The position numbers and the translations under genes were made by a program. The notes beneath the pieces were generated by a model. The model saw only the letters and a list, made by a program, of their open reading frames with translations. It did not search any database and was not told where the DNA came from. Of a stretch of 64,000 nt of DNA, positions 50,101 to 61,900 are shown piece by piece. This DNA is from Gossypium raimondii (taxonomy: Eukaryota > Streptophyta > Magnoliopsida > Malvales > Malvaceae), in contig NC_068565.1 in NCBI RefSeq assembly GCF_025698545.1, positions 1,736,001 through 1,800,000 on the forward strand. The letters are read 5' to 3'. Position 1 is the first letter of the stretch. Every line of letters begins with the position of its first letter.

Positions 50101-50685
50101 CCAAAGCGTGACAAGCCAAGACGAGTGGAGCTTTACTTTTCAAGTTGGATTATTAGGCCTGGTGAGTCTCTTTTGTCTTCTATAAACAATATTCTGGACA
50201 TTACTAGTGATTGCTAACACCTTTTCTTTATCTAACTTTGTGATGCAGTTGAGTCTCGGAAAGGCGACGGACAGCTATCTGCATGCGAAGTTACTCTTGT
50301 ACATTATGAAGACATGGGGATCCCGAAAGATGTGGCAAAACTGGGCGTTCGTCACGGCATGTGGGGAGCTGTAAAAAAGTTACACTCCGGCATGAGGGCA
50401 TACCAGAGTGCAAGAAAAACCGAGACTTCATTGTCTAAATGTGCACTCATGGCAAGAATGACAACAAAGATCTCTTGTGATGAGAACATAAGTTCTCCCG
50501 GTCGTGTTTTGAGGGAAGACGAAAACGATCAAAGTATGGGTATTATTAAGAGGAAGAACGATAACAGCCTTAATTGGAAGTGGATCGCCATAGCCGGAAC
50601 CGTGGCGCTGGCTTTCGGACTTCGCTCAGGCGTAATTGGTAAGGCATTGTTAGTTGGAGCAGGGCAGAGAATTGGCCGACGGTGA
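47167..50685 (+). CDS. membrane-anchored START-domain lipid-transfer-like protein
   Basis: Member of the plant polyketide cyclase/dehydrase and lipid-transport (START) superfamily. Exons: 47167-47558, 48346-48511, 48926-49102, 49231-49314, 50080-50161, 50249-50685. They total 1338 nt, giving 445 aa. An N-terminal hydrophobic segment (about 21-43, YAVPIWLAVTIGLAIGW) and a basic Ser/Pro-rich linker precede the START domain (about 130-340: VFEDATPEVVRDFFWDDEFR, KWDTM, SDRDYIIGRRIWEDG, YFSSWIIRP, LVHYEDMGIPKDVAKLGV). A C-terminal hydrophobic stretch (about 415-435) and basic end GQRIGRR follow. The two membrane segments suggest tethering at a membrane with the lipid-binding cavity in the cytosol. 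The ligand is unknown. Intron 4 (765 bp) carries a repeat insertion. Confidence 0.94.
49383..49797. mobile_element. repeat insertion in START gene intron 4
   Basis: Block of words such as AACCCGACCTGAATCC, 'acttgaaatgacctgaacc' (several times) and 'caacccgctcaatcgac', unlike the surrounding intron. It resembles the other transposon-like country repeats. Ends and target duplication are not resolved. Confidence 0.5.
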
Positions 50686-52168
50686 GATTTTTTTTTTCTT
50701 TTTTCTTTTTACATTTGATAACATTTGTGGTAGTATCTGGTTTTTTTTAAGATTCTAAAACAACTGCTTCACATTCAAAATTCGCTGATTCTCATTGTTC
50801 CAGAGAATTTATTTATTGTGTTTTAGTGGATTTTTTTTTCTGTTCATGATAGCTTGAATGGCTTTCAAAGCTTCAAAGCTTCATTCATGGTTTATTTTCG
50901 TTGAACAAAGAATCTCTTACATGAATAAAATTTGAATGAATATTTTTTAATACGATAACATACTTAATGAATAAATAGAATTATTATATATATTCTATCT
51001 TTTATTTGGTAAGATTTTCAATAAATTATAAGATTTTTCAACACTGTTTTATTGAAGTAGAGTGAAAAATTGATGAATAATTTTTTATTTTAAAATGCTA
51101 CATAATTTAATTTAACAAAAATCTTTTAGCAATTCAACTTATTAAATCAAAAGAGTAAAATGAATAAATTCTTGAAATTAAAATTAGAAATACTATATTT
51201 TAAATATCCTAAAAAATGAGATTGGAAGTAGAATTAGACCTTATGATTTTCATGGGAAAAATGGGAGCCTTTTTCTAAGAGAAAAAAAAAACATGGCATT
51301 GGATTTGTTATTATGGAGAAACTAAAATGTAGTTTAATAATAGATGGATTTCGACAATTTCTTATTAGGTTTTATTCAAACAGGAGTTACAAATTATGTT
51401 GGTACTAAGTGCTTTTTTAGATGGAAGATGTGTTTATTTGCAGTTAGTGTAAAAATAGCGATGGTAATGAAAATAGACACTATAACGATACTATAACATG
51501 AGAAAAAAAACTAAACACATCATACTGAAAATAAACACCCATCCAAAAAGGCCTTAGATAAACACCCATCTAAAAAGTCTTAAGATCAGAATATCTACTC
51601 TCGCTTTATTTATTTATCTTTTATCAAAATAAAAGCAAAGAACGTGATAAAAAGGATAATGTATTTGCTTTTTGCCTATGACTACATGATCATCTTCATA
51701 CAAAACATCCACTCATGCAAAGCAATAAAAACAACACTGAATGAATTTTGCTCATAATCGAGACTAGAATTAAGCATGGGTTGGATTGAGTCAATGCACA
51801 AAATCAAGTTTGTTTTCTAGGCCCAGGTTTGATCTGATTCGTCTGTATTAATCTTTTAAAATTATTTTTATGCGAAAAAAATTAAAAAATATAATACATC
51901 AAATAAAGAAAACATTTAAATAAATGTTTCTTAATAAATAAAAGCGGGAGGGTACTCAACTATTGTTTTCTAAGCCTATAAATTTTCTTGAAGGTACTCT
52001 TTTTTAAAAAATAAAAAATCACAATTATTTCTTTTCTTGTTTTTCAATTGAAATTTATACCAACCTTTTTTTTTCCTTTTCTTTTTCATATGTAATTAAT
52101 TGTCTTGATTGTTCAACAAAACTTTTCTCTTCGTTGACTCAACTATTGTTTCATGCACAATTTGCAGC
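50686..52168. other. convergent intergenic region between START and MRS2 genes
   Basis: The two genes converge here. There are 3' untranslated regions at either side. 51420-51560 shares a repeat with 25480-25600. 51765-51850 is a scrap of a GGCCC-type repeat. No gene. Confidence 0.45.
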
Positions 52169-55100
52169 TCAAGATCCAACCAAACCCTTCAACCGAGCAT
52201 AGGACATAATCAGTATGAACAAAAGTGCAGAAAGTAGCCCCGAGATGATCACCACCTGTGGATGGAAAACATGAGATAAGAGAATATATAATCACCGGAC
52301 ACAAGCCCTGATTCAAATGCCAAATAACATTGACATCTAGTTTAACCGATATGAAACACATTGTAGTAAAAGTACCATGGGGCTTTTGTAGTAGGAGTTA
52401 GATTGCATTTTATCTTTTTTTACTAAAAATTATTAACAAATTAGTTCCTTTACGTTAGACCAAAGATCAAATTGGTTATTCTGTTAAAAATTCTATCCAT
52501 TTTTAAGGTTAAAAACTTATCCTTGTATGGCGACATGAGGTACACGTGACATGCCACGTGTAATTATCTGGTTATTTTGTCAGCTATGCCAGTTTTTAAC
52601 TAGTCGCTCTTTGATTTAGTGTATAGGGACTAATTTACTCATTTTTTTAAGTAAAAGGGGCAAAATGCAATCTGACTCCTAGTACAAGGCTTCCATGATA
52701 CTTTTACCAACACATTGCTTACCCATTTAAACACGTATCCGTGGTTATCGTTCCATGTAAATGGAATGTTCATCCCAAATATTGCAGCCACCAAAGAATA
52801 GACAGATAAACACACACTTCCTGAACTTAGAAAGAGCTCTAACTGCAAAATCGGAAAAAAATTTTAAAAACATAAAAAAATATAAGAATAACTCGATTTA
52901 ATACCGTTCAAATATGTCATGGAATGAAGAACACACCTGGATTAACTGATTTCGGTGATTGTCGAGCTGTGAAGAAGGAAGCTTAAGCATCAATCAGGCA
53001 AAAAAATGGTAATCTGGAGTTCTTAAGCTTATGGTGAACCGGTGGTTACCTGAATATTGATGTAGTCCTCTGTATCGTCGATATATTCCCGCAGCTATGT
53101 AATTCGAATGAAGTAGTGAAAACTGAGAGATGTAAGTGTCGGAAGATGACTATTTATGTACAAAACGAAAAAGTCCAGTCTACTCCATCCATTTGTAAGC
53201 ATGTTAAAAAACTAAATGCAGATGTGCAGAAACGAGAAGCACTTATCATCTAAATATACGAAGAAAATAAGAAGGTAACGAACAATGGAGAAGGGGACGA
53301 GTACCGTGGTTAATTTATTCAATGTTCCATCAATTTGCATAAAGTAAGCCTGTAAAAACAGATTATAACAAACTTAGCTTAGGGGTGAAGAAATCGTTAA
53401 ACACAAGGAAGTAAGTCATTATTTTAACCTCCAGTAACATTTCGAGCTCCTCTACGTCATTTTCATCGCCATGAATTGTTGCTATACTTCCTCTACTTGC
53501 TTTGGAAATCTTTGATCCTATGGTAGGAGAGACAGCATACCAATTGGCAGCACCTGATCCACTAACAGGTGAAGATGCAGCTAACTTTCTCGACAGATAA
53601 AGGTCAGCCATGTCGTCATCATCATCCAATAGTTGTTCGAGTGCATCCCTCACCTTCATAAACGGTGATCACAGGATTATTTCTGGCCAATTTATGGAAA
53701 TGTTAAAATAATTGTCTTTACGCTTGTTGCTTCGTTGCAAGCAACTCAATCATTTTCACCAATCCATTGGTGATCACAGTATTACTTCTGGCAATTTATG
53801 GAAATGTTAAAACAATTGTCTTTACGCTTGTTGCTTCCATTACAAGCAACTCAACCATTTTCACCAATCCATCGTTGATCACATAATTATTTCTGGCCAA
53901 TTTATCTTAACGCTTGTTGCTTCTGTTACAAGCAACTCGATCATTTTCACCAATCCATCAGATAAACAATACATATCCCTCTGTTTTTCCCCTTCTATAA
54001 TGAGCTAGCTATGGTGATCATAGCTAAACTCATCAATCCCCTAAGAAAGATTCATTACTTTGTTCATTTAGTATTAATCATTTATAGAAGTAAAAGTTTT
54101 GATTAAAACTTTGGTCCTTTCCGAGGGATAATTGCTAAAACGAAAAATAATCAACGATTACACGAATGCTGCATATGATGAAAAAAATGTTTCACTTTCA
54201 CATAAACGTATTAACATGAATAAAGTCCGTTGTAGTACCTTTTGTACCCGAGCAGTCAATCTGGTCATTGCACTCTTCAATTTACGAACTCTATCTAAAT
54301 TACGACTACTAATCTGCAAAGAGTACAGAAGCCATAATAAAGTATGAACAGGCGAAGAGGAAAGACAGGAAGAGAAAAAGTAAATACGAAATAAGAATTA
54401 CCAGGGAGGTAAGTTCATCTAAAGCAGGATAAGCTGCAGTCTCTAGTTCTAGTGTACGGGCTGCTAGAAAACTACATATGGATTCCAAAGCTACCTCCAG
54501 TGCTCGGAATTCAAATGGAGACACTACATGGCAAGGCTCAAAGGATTCAGATTTCAAAGAAACGAAATCAAAACATTATGATGTTAAATAAATAACATGA
54601 ATGATGAATTTGTTGAGAATGCCAATCGAATTCAATGCTGTTTATTAACTTAGCTGCTTGATGTATTGGACTGATATAACATACCACATTCATCAGCTGC
54701 TTCGACATCACTTTGGCCAATTGCTTCCGGACCTTGATTAATGGCATTCACTACAGGTAGATGCCTTTGAAGTTCTTGAACAACAGGGACAACATATTCA
54801 CCCGATGGATCTCGAAGCAATACCTATCAATACAAATTCACAATCAGAAATGGCAGTTCATAGTACAATTATCGTCGAGCTCATTGAGCTGAACTAAAAA
54901 CTCACTCCATGAAGACCAAAGAAGCACATATTGATTAGACCAAATGAGTAGATTATATCATTCAAAAGACATAAAACTCCAAACTTAAGAACTCATATTT
55001 TTGTTCCAAAAATCATAATCTCTTAAAAGTTAAACCTCAGAAAATCATTTCAAGTTCCCACCCAAGAAAAAGGCCGAACCGGTTTCTATTTATTTCTAAT

Positions 55101-56426
55101 CTACTTCAGCTCCAAATCCTTTCACTAAACAAAATCCAATAACACAGATTAAAGGCCAAAGGCCAATAGCATACAATGTTCTTATGATAGTCTTTATCTA
55201 TGTTACTCAAATTCTTCATTTTTTTTTCCAAAATATTGATGCTTGGCACTAGTTTCGAACAAGTACGATCCGGCAATTATATGAGAAAAAAAAACTCAAA
55301 AAAAAGTTAAAAATTGAGCACACCAGTGTCAAGTATCCAACACCAACATTTGAGTCCAACAGCAGACAGCATACTACGGTAGTCTTTACCTATGTTACTT
55401 GAACTGTTCATTTTTCTGAAGTATCGATGCTAGGCACTAGTTTAGAACATGTATGATCCTCCAATTATATGAAAAAAAAACTCAAATAAGTTAAAAATTG
55501 AGCACACTAGTGTTAGACACATGCGCCTAACATATTCAACCCCCACATTCAAGTCCAATAGCAGACAGCATACTTTGGTAGTCTTTACCTATATTACTCG
55601 AACTCTTCATATTCGGCAGTAGACATTAGTTCAGAACATGTATGATCCTCCAATTTTATGACAAAATAAAAAAACCAAAATTGAGCACACTAGTGTTAGC
55701 AATATACACCTAACATATCCAACACCCACACTCGAATCCATGTAATCGTTATATACTACATAAAAAATAAATCAACAAATCCAAAATCTAAACATTATCG
55801 AAAACAAGAAACTAAACTTACAAGATCATTCATTATTTTTCAAATTTTACTTTTTTTCATCTTAAATTACAATGCATATAAATGATTAAATAGTATACCC
55901 TTTTTCTCTCTCTCATTTTTCATTCATACCAAGAAATTAATGAAAATAAAAAATTTATTTCTAATTTCCTATCATTCCCAAATATCATAAAGAATCAGAA
56001 ATTAGCATTTTCTTCAACATTTCTTATTAAAAGAAAGAAGAAGAAAAAACTCACTGACCTCCTCAGCAGTAATAATTGCCTTGATATGCTGCTAATAAAA
56101 AAATAAAATCAAAATAAGTTTAATATAAAGTTCAGAAAAAAATTCAAAGAAAATTAAGGGAAAAAAAAAGATAATAAAGTTGGAACCTCTAAATTTAAAA
56201 CAATAGCACCATCACGGCCAAGAATGGTAGAAGGGTAAGACAAGAGAGGATCGAGGATGCGTAAATCACGGGCGTGGATGTTAACTCGATGCATGATAGC
56301 GTACTTATCGACGTCCAACAAGGTGGTTTCGCCATTGCTGTCCAAAACGGCCCAACTTCGCGACGGCTGTGCCTTCTTCTTCACCGTCACCAACACCTGT
56401 GGGTCCGCCGGCACCACGTGCGTCAT
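52169..56426 (-). CDS. MRS2-7: MRS2/CorA-type magnesium transporter (MRS2-7/MGT7-like)
   Basis: Mg2+ channel of the CorA-MRS2-ALR1 superfamily. Exons on the minus strand: 56187-56426, 56059-56088, 54685-54823, 54402-54523, 54239-54313, 53429-53653, 53305-53349, 53050-53094, 52937-52966, 52723-52842, 52169-52255. They total 1158 nt, giving 385 aa (Arabidopsis MRS2-7 is 386). Family blocks are [53 protein letters not shown] and [20 protein letters not shown]. The selectivity motif is GMN (340-342) at the end of the first of two membrane helices. A periplasmic-type loop ([16 protein letters not shown]) and the second helix end in [10 protein letters not shown]. That tail matches the MRS2-7/MRS2-2 clade, whose Arabidopsis member lies in the ER. 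The exon 1 donor is the unusual GTTCCA, forced by LNLE-HIKA continuity. Confidence 0.96.
52364..52709. mobile_element. MITE (family TRGTAAAAGTAC) in MRS2 intron 10, perfect 8-bp duplication
   Basis: 346 bp. The left end is TAGTAAAAGTACCATGG and the right end, on the opposite strand, is TGGTAAAAGTATCATGG. It is flanked by perfect 8-bp repeats ACACATTG (52356-52363 and 52710-52717). The right duplication ends 5 bp from the last base of intron at exon 10 (minus-strand donor at 52722). It fills about three-quarters of the 467-bp intron. Confidence 0.88.
53664..53961. repeat. 105-bp tandem repeat in MRS2 intron 5
   Basis: Units start with GGTGATCACA at 53664 and 53769 and GTTGATCACA at 53874. The third copy lacks about 18-25 internal bases. 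Each unit contains a small hairpin GTTGCTT ... AAGCAAC. The array begins about 10 bp from the exon 6 acceptor, so the acceptor context lies beside the first unit. Confidence 0.85.
55168..55750. repeat. 200-bp tandem repeat in MRS2 intron 2
   Basis: Three imperfect units: AGCATAC followed by 'agtctttacctatgttact', 'ggcactagtttagaacatgt', 'gatcctccaattatatga' and 'attgagcacactagtgt'. They start at 55168, 55368 and 55567 (periods 200 and 199 bp). The array accounts for about half of the 1.2-kb intron. Confidence 0.8.
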
Positions 56427-56767
56427 CTTTAACCATCACCTTTTCACATCCCCCGACCCCAAACCTACCACTTAAAAAAAAATCAATCGAAATCGAATAC
56501 AAAAAAGGCTGATTTTTGGGGTCTAGGATTTTTTTTCAATTAATATTTAAAAAATATATATATAATATATATATTTAACTGTTTAAACTAATTAACTAAC
56601 GTCTGCATGAAGGTCGTATCCATTTTTACGATAAGATTTAATACAATATTTTGGTGAAATTCTTGGGGAAGGACCTTCCCAAATATTAAACTAGTATAAT
56701 CCCCAGCTTCACCTGGGGACATCTTTTTATAATTTTTCCTTAAAATCTTATAAATGATAAATGGCAG
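56427..56767. promoter_or_regulatory. MRS2 upstream flank
   Basis: Presumed 5' untranslated region and promoter of the minus-strand MRS2 gene. TA-rich run at 56548-56575. No defined element. Confidence 0.3.
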
Positions 56768-57250
56768 GGTAAAATACATTTACAGTCACTAAACTAGTAA
56801 TAACTTTACATTTTGATCACTCAACTTTAAAAACTTAAAAATTGTTCACTGAACCTTCGAATGTTTTTATTTAAGTCATTGGGGTGTTAAGTTTTTTAAA
56901 GTCCAGCTAGCAAGCTCTAAGTGACGGTTTGACGATTGGTACGGTGGATTAGTACCTATCAATAAGTAGAAGAACATACCTTAGATTTAAGTCAATTTGA
57001 CGGTCAATGATGGAGATTAGAGAAGAAAATTGTTTGGATTTTGATTTGCAGATTCGTGATGTTCAAAACTATTTCATGAAGAAAAACTGAATTATAGAAG
57101 AGAATGTGAATGAGAGATTTCGATTGGTGTAAGTGGTGCGAACAAAAAAGGTCATACAATAGCGAATTTAACATCATAGTGACTTAAATGAAAACTTTCG
57201 AATAGTTTAGTGACCATTTTGTAGCAAAAATATTTTTATACCAAAAATTA
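56768..57250. mobile_element. fold-back MITE-like repeat (family of 46255)
   Basis: The left arm 'cagtcactaaactag ... gttcactgaaccttcg' and the right arm (opposite strand 'aatggtcactaaactattcg') are inverted copies. The interior 'gacggtttgacgattggtac' matches 46340-46370. Confidence 0.65.
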
Positions 57251-57374
57251 ATTTAATAAGTTTATGTTTTGGTTACTCAACTTCAAAAAGTTATATAATG
57301 GTCACTGAACTTTCAAAAGTTGTCATTCAACTCACCGGTTTATGTTTTGGGCAAGCATGAAATATGTTAATATC

Positions 57375-57866
57375 ATGCTTAGGCCCGGCCTAAACCCAAC
57401 TCGGCCCGACCTATGAACAGGTCTAGTTTGGAAAAAAATATAGGTCCAAAAAATAGGGTTAGATAAAAAATAAGTCTTGTTTTCTAAATGGGTCGAGCCT
57501 CGGGTAAGATTTTTTTGCTCAAACTCATTTCGACCTGAATTTGCCTATTTTTTTCACTTATTGTTGTTTTGTTACTATTTTACTATTGTTTGCTGTCATT
57601 TTGTCATTATATTGTTATTGTTTTGTTGTTATTGTTTGAATATTTTATCAAATTGTTAGGAAACATTTATTTGAATGTTTTTAGTATACCTGATGTACTA
57701 TATTTTTTAAATCTGTTTTATATAAAAATAATAATACAGTTTGGGCTCGGGTTTAACATTTTTTTATCTGTATCAAATTTGGACAAAATTTAAAGTACAA
57801 TTTTCGGGTTGGACTAGGCCCGGGCCTAAAATTTTACATTGGCCTAGCTTGTAATCAAGTCTAGTT
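57375..57866. mobile_element. degenerate TIR repeat, interior shared with 25989-26534
   Basis: Contains CCTATGAACAGGTCTA near 57405-57425 (an end of the GGGCC-type family) and then an interior with 'tattgttattgttttgttgttattgtttg', as at 26195-26215. It ends near AATCAAGTCTAG. The left end appears rearranged. Confidence 0.5.
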
Positions 57867-58950
57867 GTAACTCTGTTAGTGTTATAAGTATAAAGACTTT
57901 TTTTAATTTTTTTCAATTTGTTGAGAAACATATTTTTTTAAATTTATTTTTATATAAAAAGATCATTTAAAAAAAATAATACGGACGAGCCGAGTTGAGC
58001 TTGGATTTAACATTTTTAATCTGAATCAATTTTAAATATAATTTTAGGTCCAATTTTCGAGCCAAGAATGATCAATTCTAATTACAACATTACACCAATT
58101 TTGCAATGAAGGGAAATTTTGGTTAAAACCGAATTAATCAACCGAACCGATCTAATTCAGTTAATTAATCAGTTAAACGATCTAATTCGATCGACGGTCG
58201 GTTAATAATTTTTTAGAAGTTTGGTTACTGGTTAATTCAGTTTGAAATTGGATAATTAACCAAATTAACCGAACTTAATAATTAATAATACAAATTATAT
58301 GTAATTTTATTTTGATTAATTCGGATAATTCCATTAAATGAATATTATCAATTTATTTTTTACAATAAAAAAGCAAAACATATAGGATTTAGGTTGAATC
58401 CAACATTATCTCCAAATACGAGTGATAAAATGGAATGGTCTGATAAGAAGATTGGATTGCATTCAGTTTGGGGTAGTCCATTGTGAGCTGGTTGTCTACA
58501 TATTGGAATGTTATTGAGCGGTTCGATAATGTTTGGAATTGGAATAGCCTCAACCACATTTTAAGAAATTTTACAACTGGATGCATAAAATTTGGATACT
58601 CATGAATGATATCTAGTCAAGCAACTGGTTTTAAGGCAGAGTAGTTGGTACAGTACTGATTTTAAGGTAAAACAGAACAGTACTAGTATCATAGTGCTTT
58701 GTGTGCTAGTCTATATTGGTCAACACCAGTGAGTACCAATACTTTTCTATATTGACTGGGGAATATTTCAAGAAGGTTTCTCAACCTGTACTTTTCTATA
58801 TTGCCATATCAAGCATGAATAGTTTGGAATATGCTTTTGTTCTTCCATTTTTTATGACCGAAACTTCTTAAACCAATTTATTATTTGAAATGTGAGGTGG
58901 ATAGGCTAGCTTAGCAATAGATGGTGTTTATTTGCTCCCAATGTTACGAG
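57867..58950. other. intergenic, repeat-rich
   Basis: 58120-58300 holds an 'accgaattaatcaaccgaacc' repeat with an inverted relative 'aattaaccaaattaaccgaa', a common plant interspersed repeat. The remainder is not recognised; part may be decayed intron of the TRAF1-like pseudogene. Confidence 0.4.
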
Positions 58951-61900
58951 TCTATGGAAAGTACAAATAAAGCAGAGCTAGGGAGTGCTAATGAAAAAGT
59001 TTCTCAAGTCTCAACGTGTCCTTTTTTTATATTCCCATTTTGAGTGAAAAATTCTAGAATATGTTATTGATATTATTGGCTGTTATTTTCTAATTTGATT
59101 TCTCAAATTCATCATTGTCATTCTGGAATTCTTTCATAACTTATTGAAAGTATCAACTACATGTGAAGTGTATTTACTTGTACACCAGCAGATAAATCTT
59201 TTATGCTGTTCCCTTGTTTCTCATGAGGAAACATATCACAGTATGGCAGGGAAAATCATTGGCTTTATGTTCTGCTGTTTGCCGTGGTTGACAGGTACAT
59301 TTTAGTTTATCCGCAAGGTTGTGATGTTTGCAATCATCTCTCATTGTTTCTCTGTGTTGCTAATCATGACAAACTTCTTCCAGGTTTGATATTATCACTA
59401 AATTTCAATTTGGATTCACTATCATATTGTAATATGTTATTGGACTTATATGGTTCCTCTCCCTACCCCAAGACAGGTTGGAGTCATTTTGCACAGTTTA
59501 CAATAGCTGTTGTGAATAAAGATCCAAAGAAATCAAAATATTCAGGTTGGTTGGCTCAAATTTAGTTTAGTAGCACTAGTAAAGATCCTGAACCACAAGT
59601 AACTTGCCGTGGTTTGCAGGTACTTTACATCGATTTGGAAGAAAGAGCATGGCTGGGGTGGAAAAAGTTTTTGGAGCTCTCAAAACTTTCTGATGGATTT
59701 ATAGAATCTGACACACTAATCATAAAAGCTCAAGTTCAAGTGATTAGGTAATCAGTCATATCTTGATTAACAAACCTCTGCCTATGTTGCTTTGGTCAAT
59801 GCTTAACAACCGTTTCTTTCATCCCGATCTTTAACATAGCCTTTATAACTAAATGCTTTGAATTTCCTTTGGCTGTCTATATGAGTAGTAGCATTATACA
59901 TTGACTTTAAGGCACTGATTACTATGGAGGATGGAATGGTTAAGATATAAGCTAAGAAGGTGGTTATGAATCTCAACCATTTGATTAACAAATTTTCCAT
60001 CCTCACTCTTTTCCATCCTCCATGCCAAGCAAAGCCTAAATGTTGTTGTTCTTCATGCTTATCAGCACAACTTTTGGATTCCCAATTTTCAACAAATATA
60101 AGACTTTGGGGGTGAAATGGTTGATTCATAATTGTTTCAATTCAGCCATTGTTCATATCTTTGATGATGAAGTTTGCTTAGGAATGATGTCATTATAGTT
60201 TAAGAAGATTCATTCTGTGGTGTTGTTTCCTCATTTTAAAATTATATCCTTGGTATGTTACAAACAAGTTAATTTGTTACATTATTTTTTTGTATACCTG
60301 ATTTAGTTTATTTCCATCTCGATGATCAAATATAATATTTGGGATTTGTAGGGAGAAAGTAGACCGCCCTTTTCGTTGCCTTGATCGTCAATATAGGAGA
60401 GAACTTGTTAGAGTATATTTGACAAATGTAGAGCAAATTTGTTGCCGTTTTTTGGATGACAGACGAAACAAACTGGGGAGCTTGATAGAAGACAAAGCTA
60501 CGTGGTCAAGGTAAATGATATTATATTATGTAATACTGAGTTTTTAGTCATTTCTATCATTGAATATCAGTTTTAACTGCGTGCGGCATCAGTCTTTGAT
60601 TGATATGTTATGCTTGAATGCTTTCCTTTTAGAGGGTTCTTCCCGTGGTTTTAGCATAGCTTGATGGTCTGCTTGAATTTTCATCTTTGCTCTTTCTGAA
60701 TCAAATTCCTTCTTGTTTTGACATTATGCATCAAAGGCAGCCTCAGTTGTTTTTCTATTTTTGTGCTTTTGTTCTTGTTTCAATAGCATATGCGGTTTTG
60801 TTTCTAATTGGGCCATTACCTTTCCCTTTTTTGTTGCCTTTTTGCTCCAACTAAAATCTTGTAATCATTGCAGCTTCCGTGCTTTCTGTTTGGGGTTAAG
60901 CCGAAATGCCAGACGCCAAATGTCCAGGGAGAAGCCAGATGTGATTTTGAAAGTAGTTGTGAAGCACTTCTTTATAGAGAAGGAAGTGATATCTACTTTG
61001 GTAATGGATTCACTATATAGTGGGTTGAAGGCTCTCGAAGTCCAGAGAAAGGCAACAAAGCAAAGTCAAAATTATTGGATGGTGAAGTAAAGCCAGCTCC
61101 AATTGTTCGTGTTGAAAAAGATATGTTTGTACTAGTGGGTGATGTGCTAGTTCTTCTAGAAAGGGCTGCTGCTTTAGAACCATTACAGCTGAAAGATGAG
61201 AAAGGTCCTCAAAACCAATCAAAGGTAAGTTTCTTCATATAGATTATAGGATAAACTAAGTAAGAACATCAGATGCGTTTAAAGCAAGTATGGAGTAATT
61301 TGTACAGTTTAAAATTTGTGGATTAATGAAAACATAATTAGTGGCATTGTTTTACTTACCTCTCCGGTAAATGAGTTCTGGAAGAAAAAATGCTTTGTCT
61401 TCCCTGGAAGCTAATGCTGTTCTCCTTTGGCATATCTTTGTGGAAAGTTAATTCAAGCCCCTGGCGTGGCATATATATATATATATATATATTTACAGTG
61501 ACAATGAATTTATTTTGTTTTTCGGGTTACGGAAATGGGGTTTCAGCTTTTCTCTTGTTCAACAAAGCCTATTATTTTTGTCTAGGATGGGAATTCTGGG
61601 GAGGAGTTCAACAAAGATTCAATTGAGCATGGTGAAAGGTGTCTTACAGAATTGCGTCGCAGGACAGTTGAAATATTTGTTCTCTCTCATATTTTCCGGT
61701 GATATGCTTTTTCTTGGTCAATTAACACTAGCTTATTGATTTTTTTCACTTATGGAAATACTGGTAGGTCACAAGGTAAACATGCGCCTATAGATGTAGA
61801 CGATTCATGTCTGTGTATCTAATATTTTCTTGTTTCTAATAGTTGGTTCACAGAAATCTTAAGGGAATAAAAAGGAAAACAGCTCTGGTTACACTTGAAT

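Noticed and set aside
55168-55750. CRISPR-like regularly spaced repeats
   Set aside because: Units of 200 bp with no short repeat/spacer alternation, in a plant intron; plain tandem duplication.
59803-60129. Minus-strand 108-codon frame inside the TRAF1-like pseudogene
   Set aside because: Lies in an intron between recognisable plus-strand exon remnants, with no family match.
61469-61492. Functional element at the TA run
   Set aside because: Simple microsatellite in a pseudogene intron.
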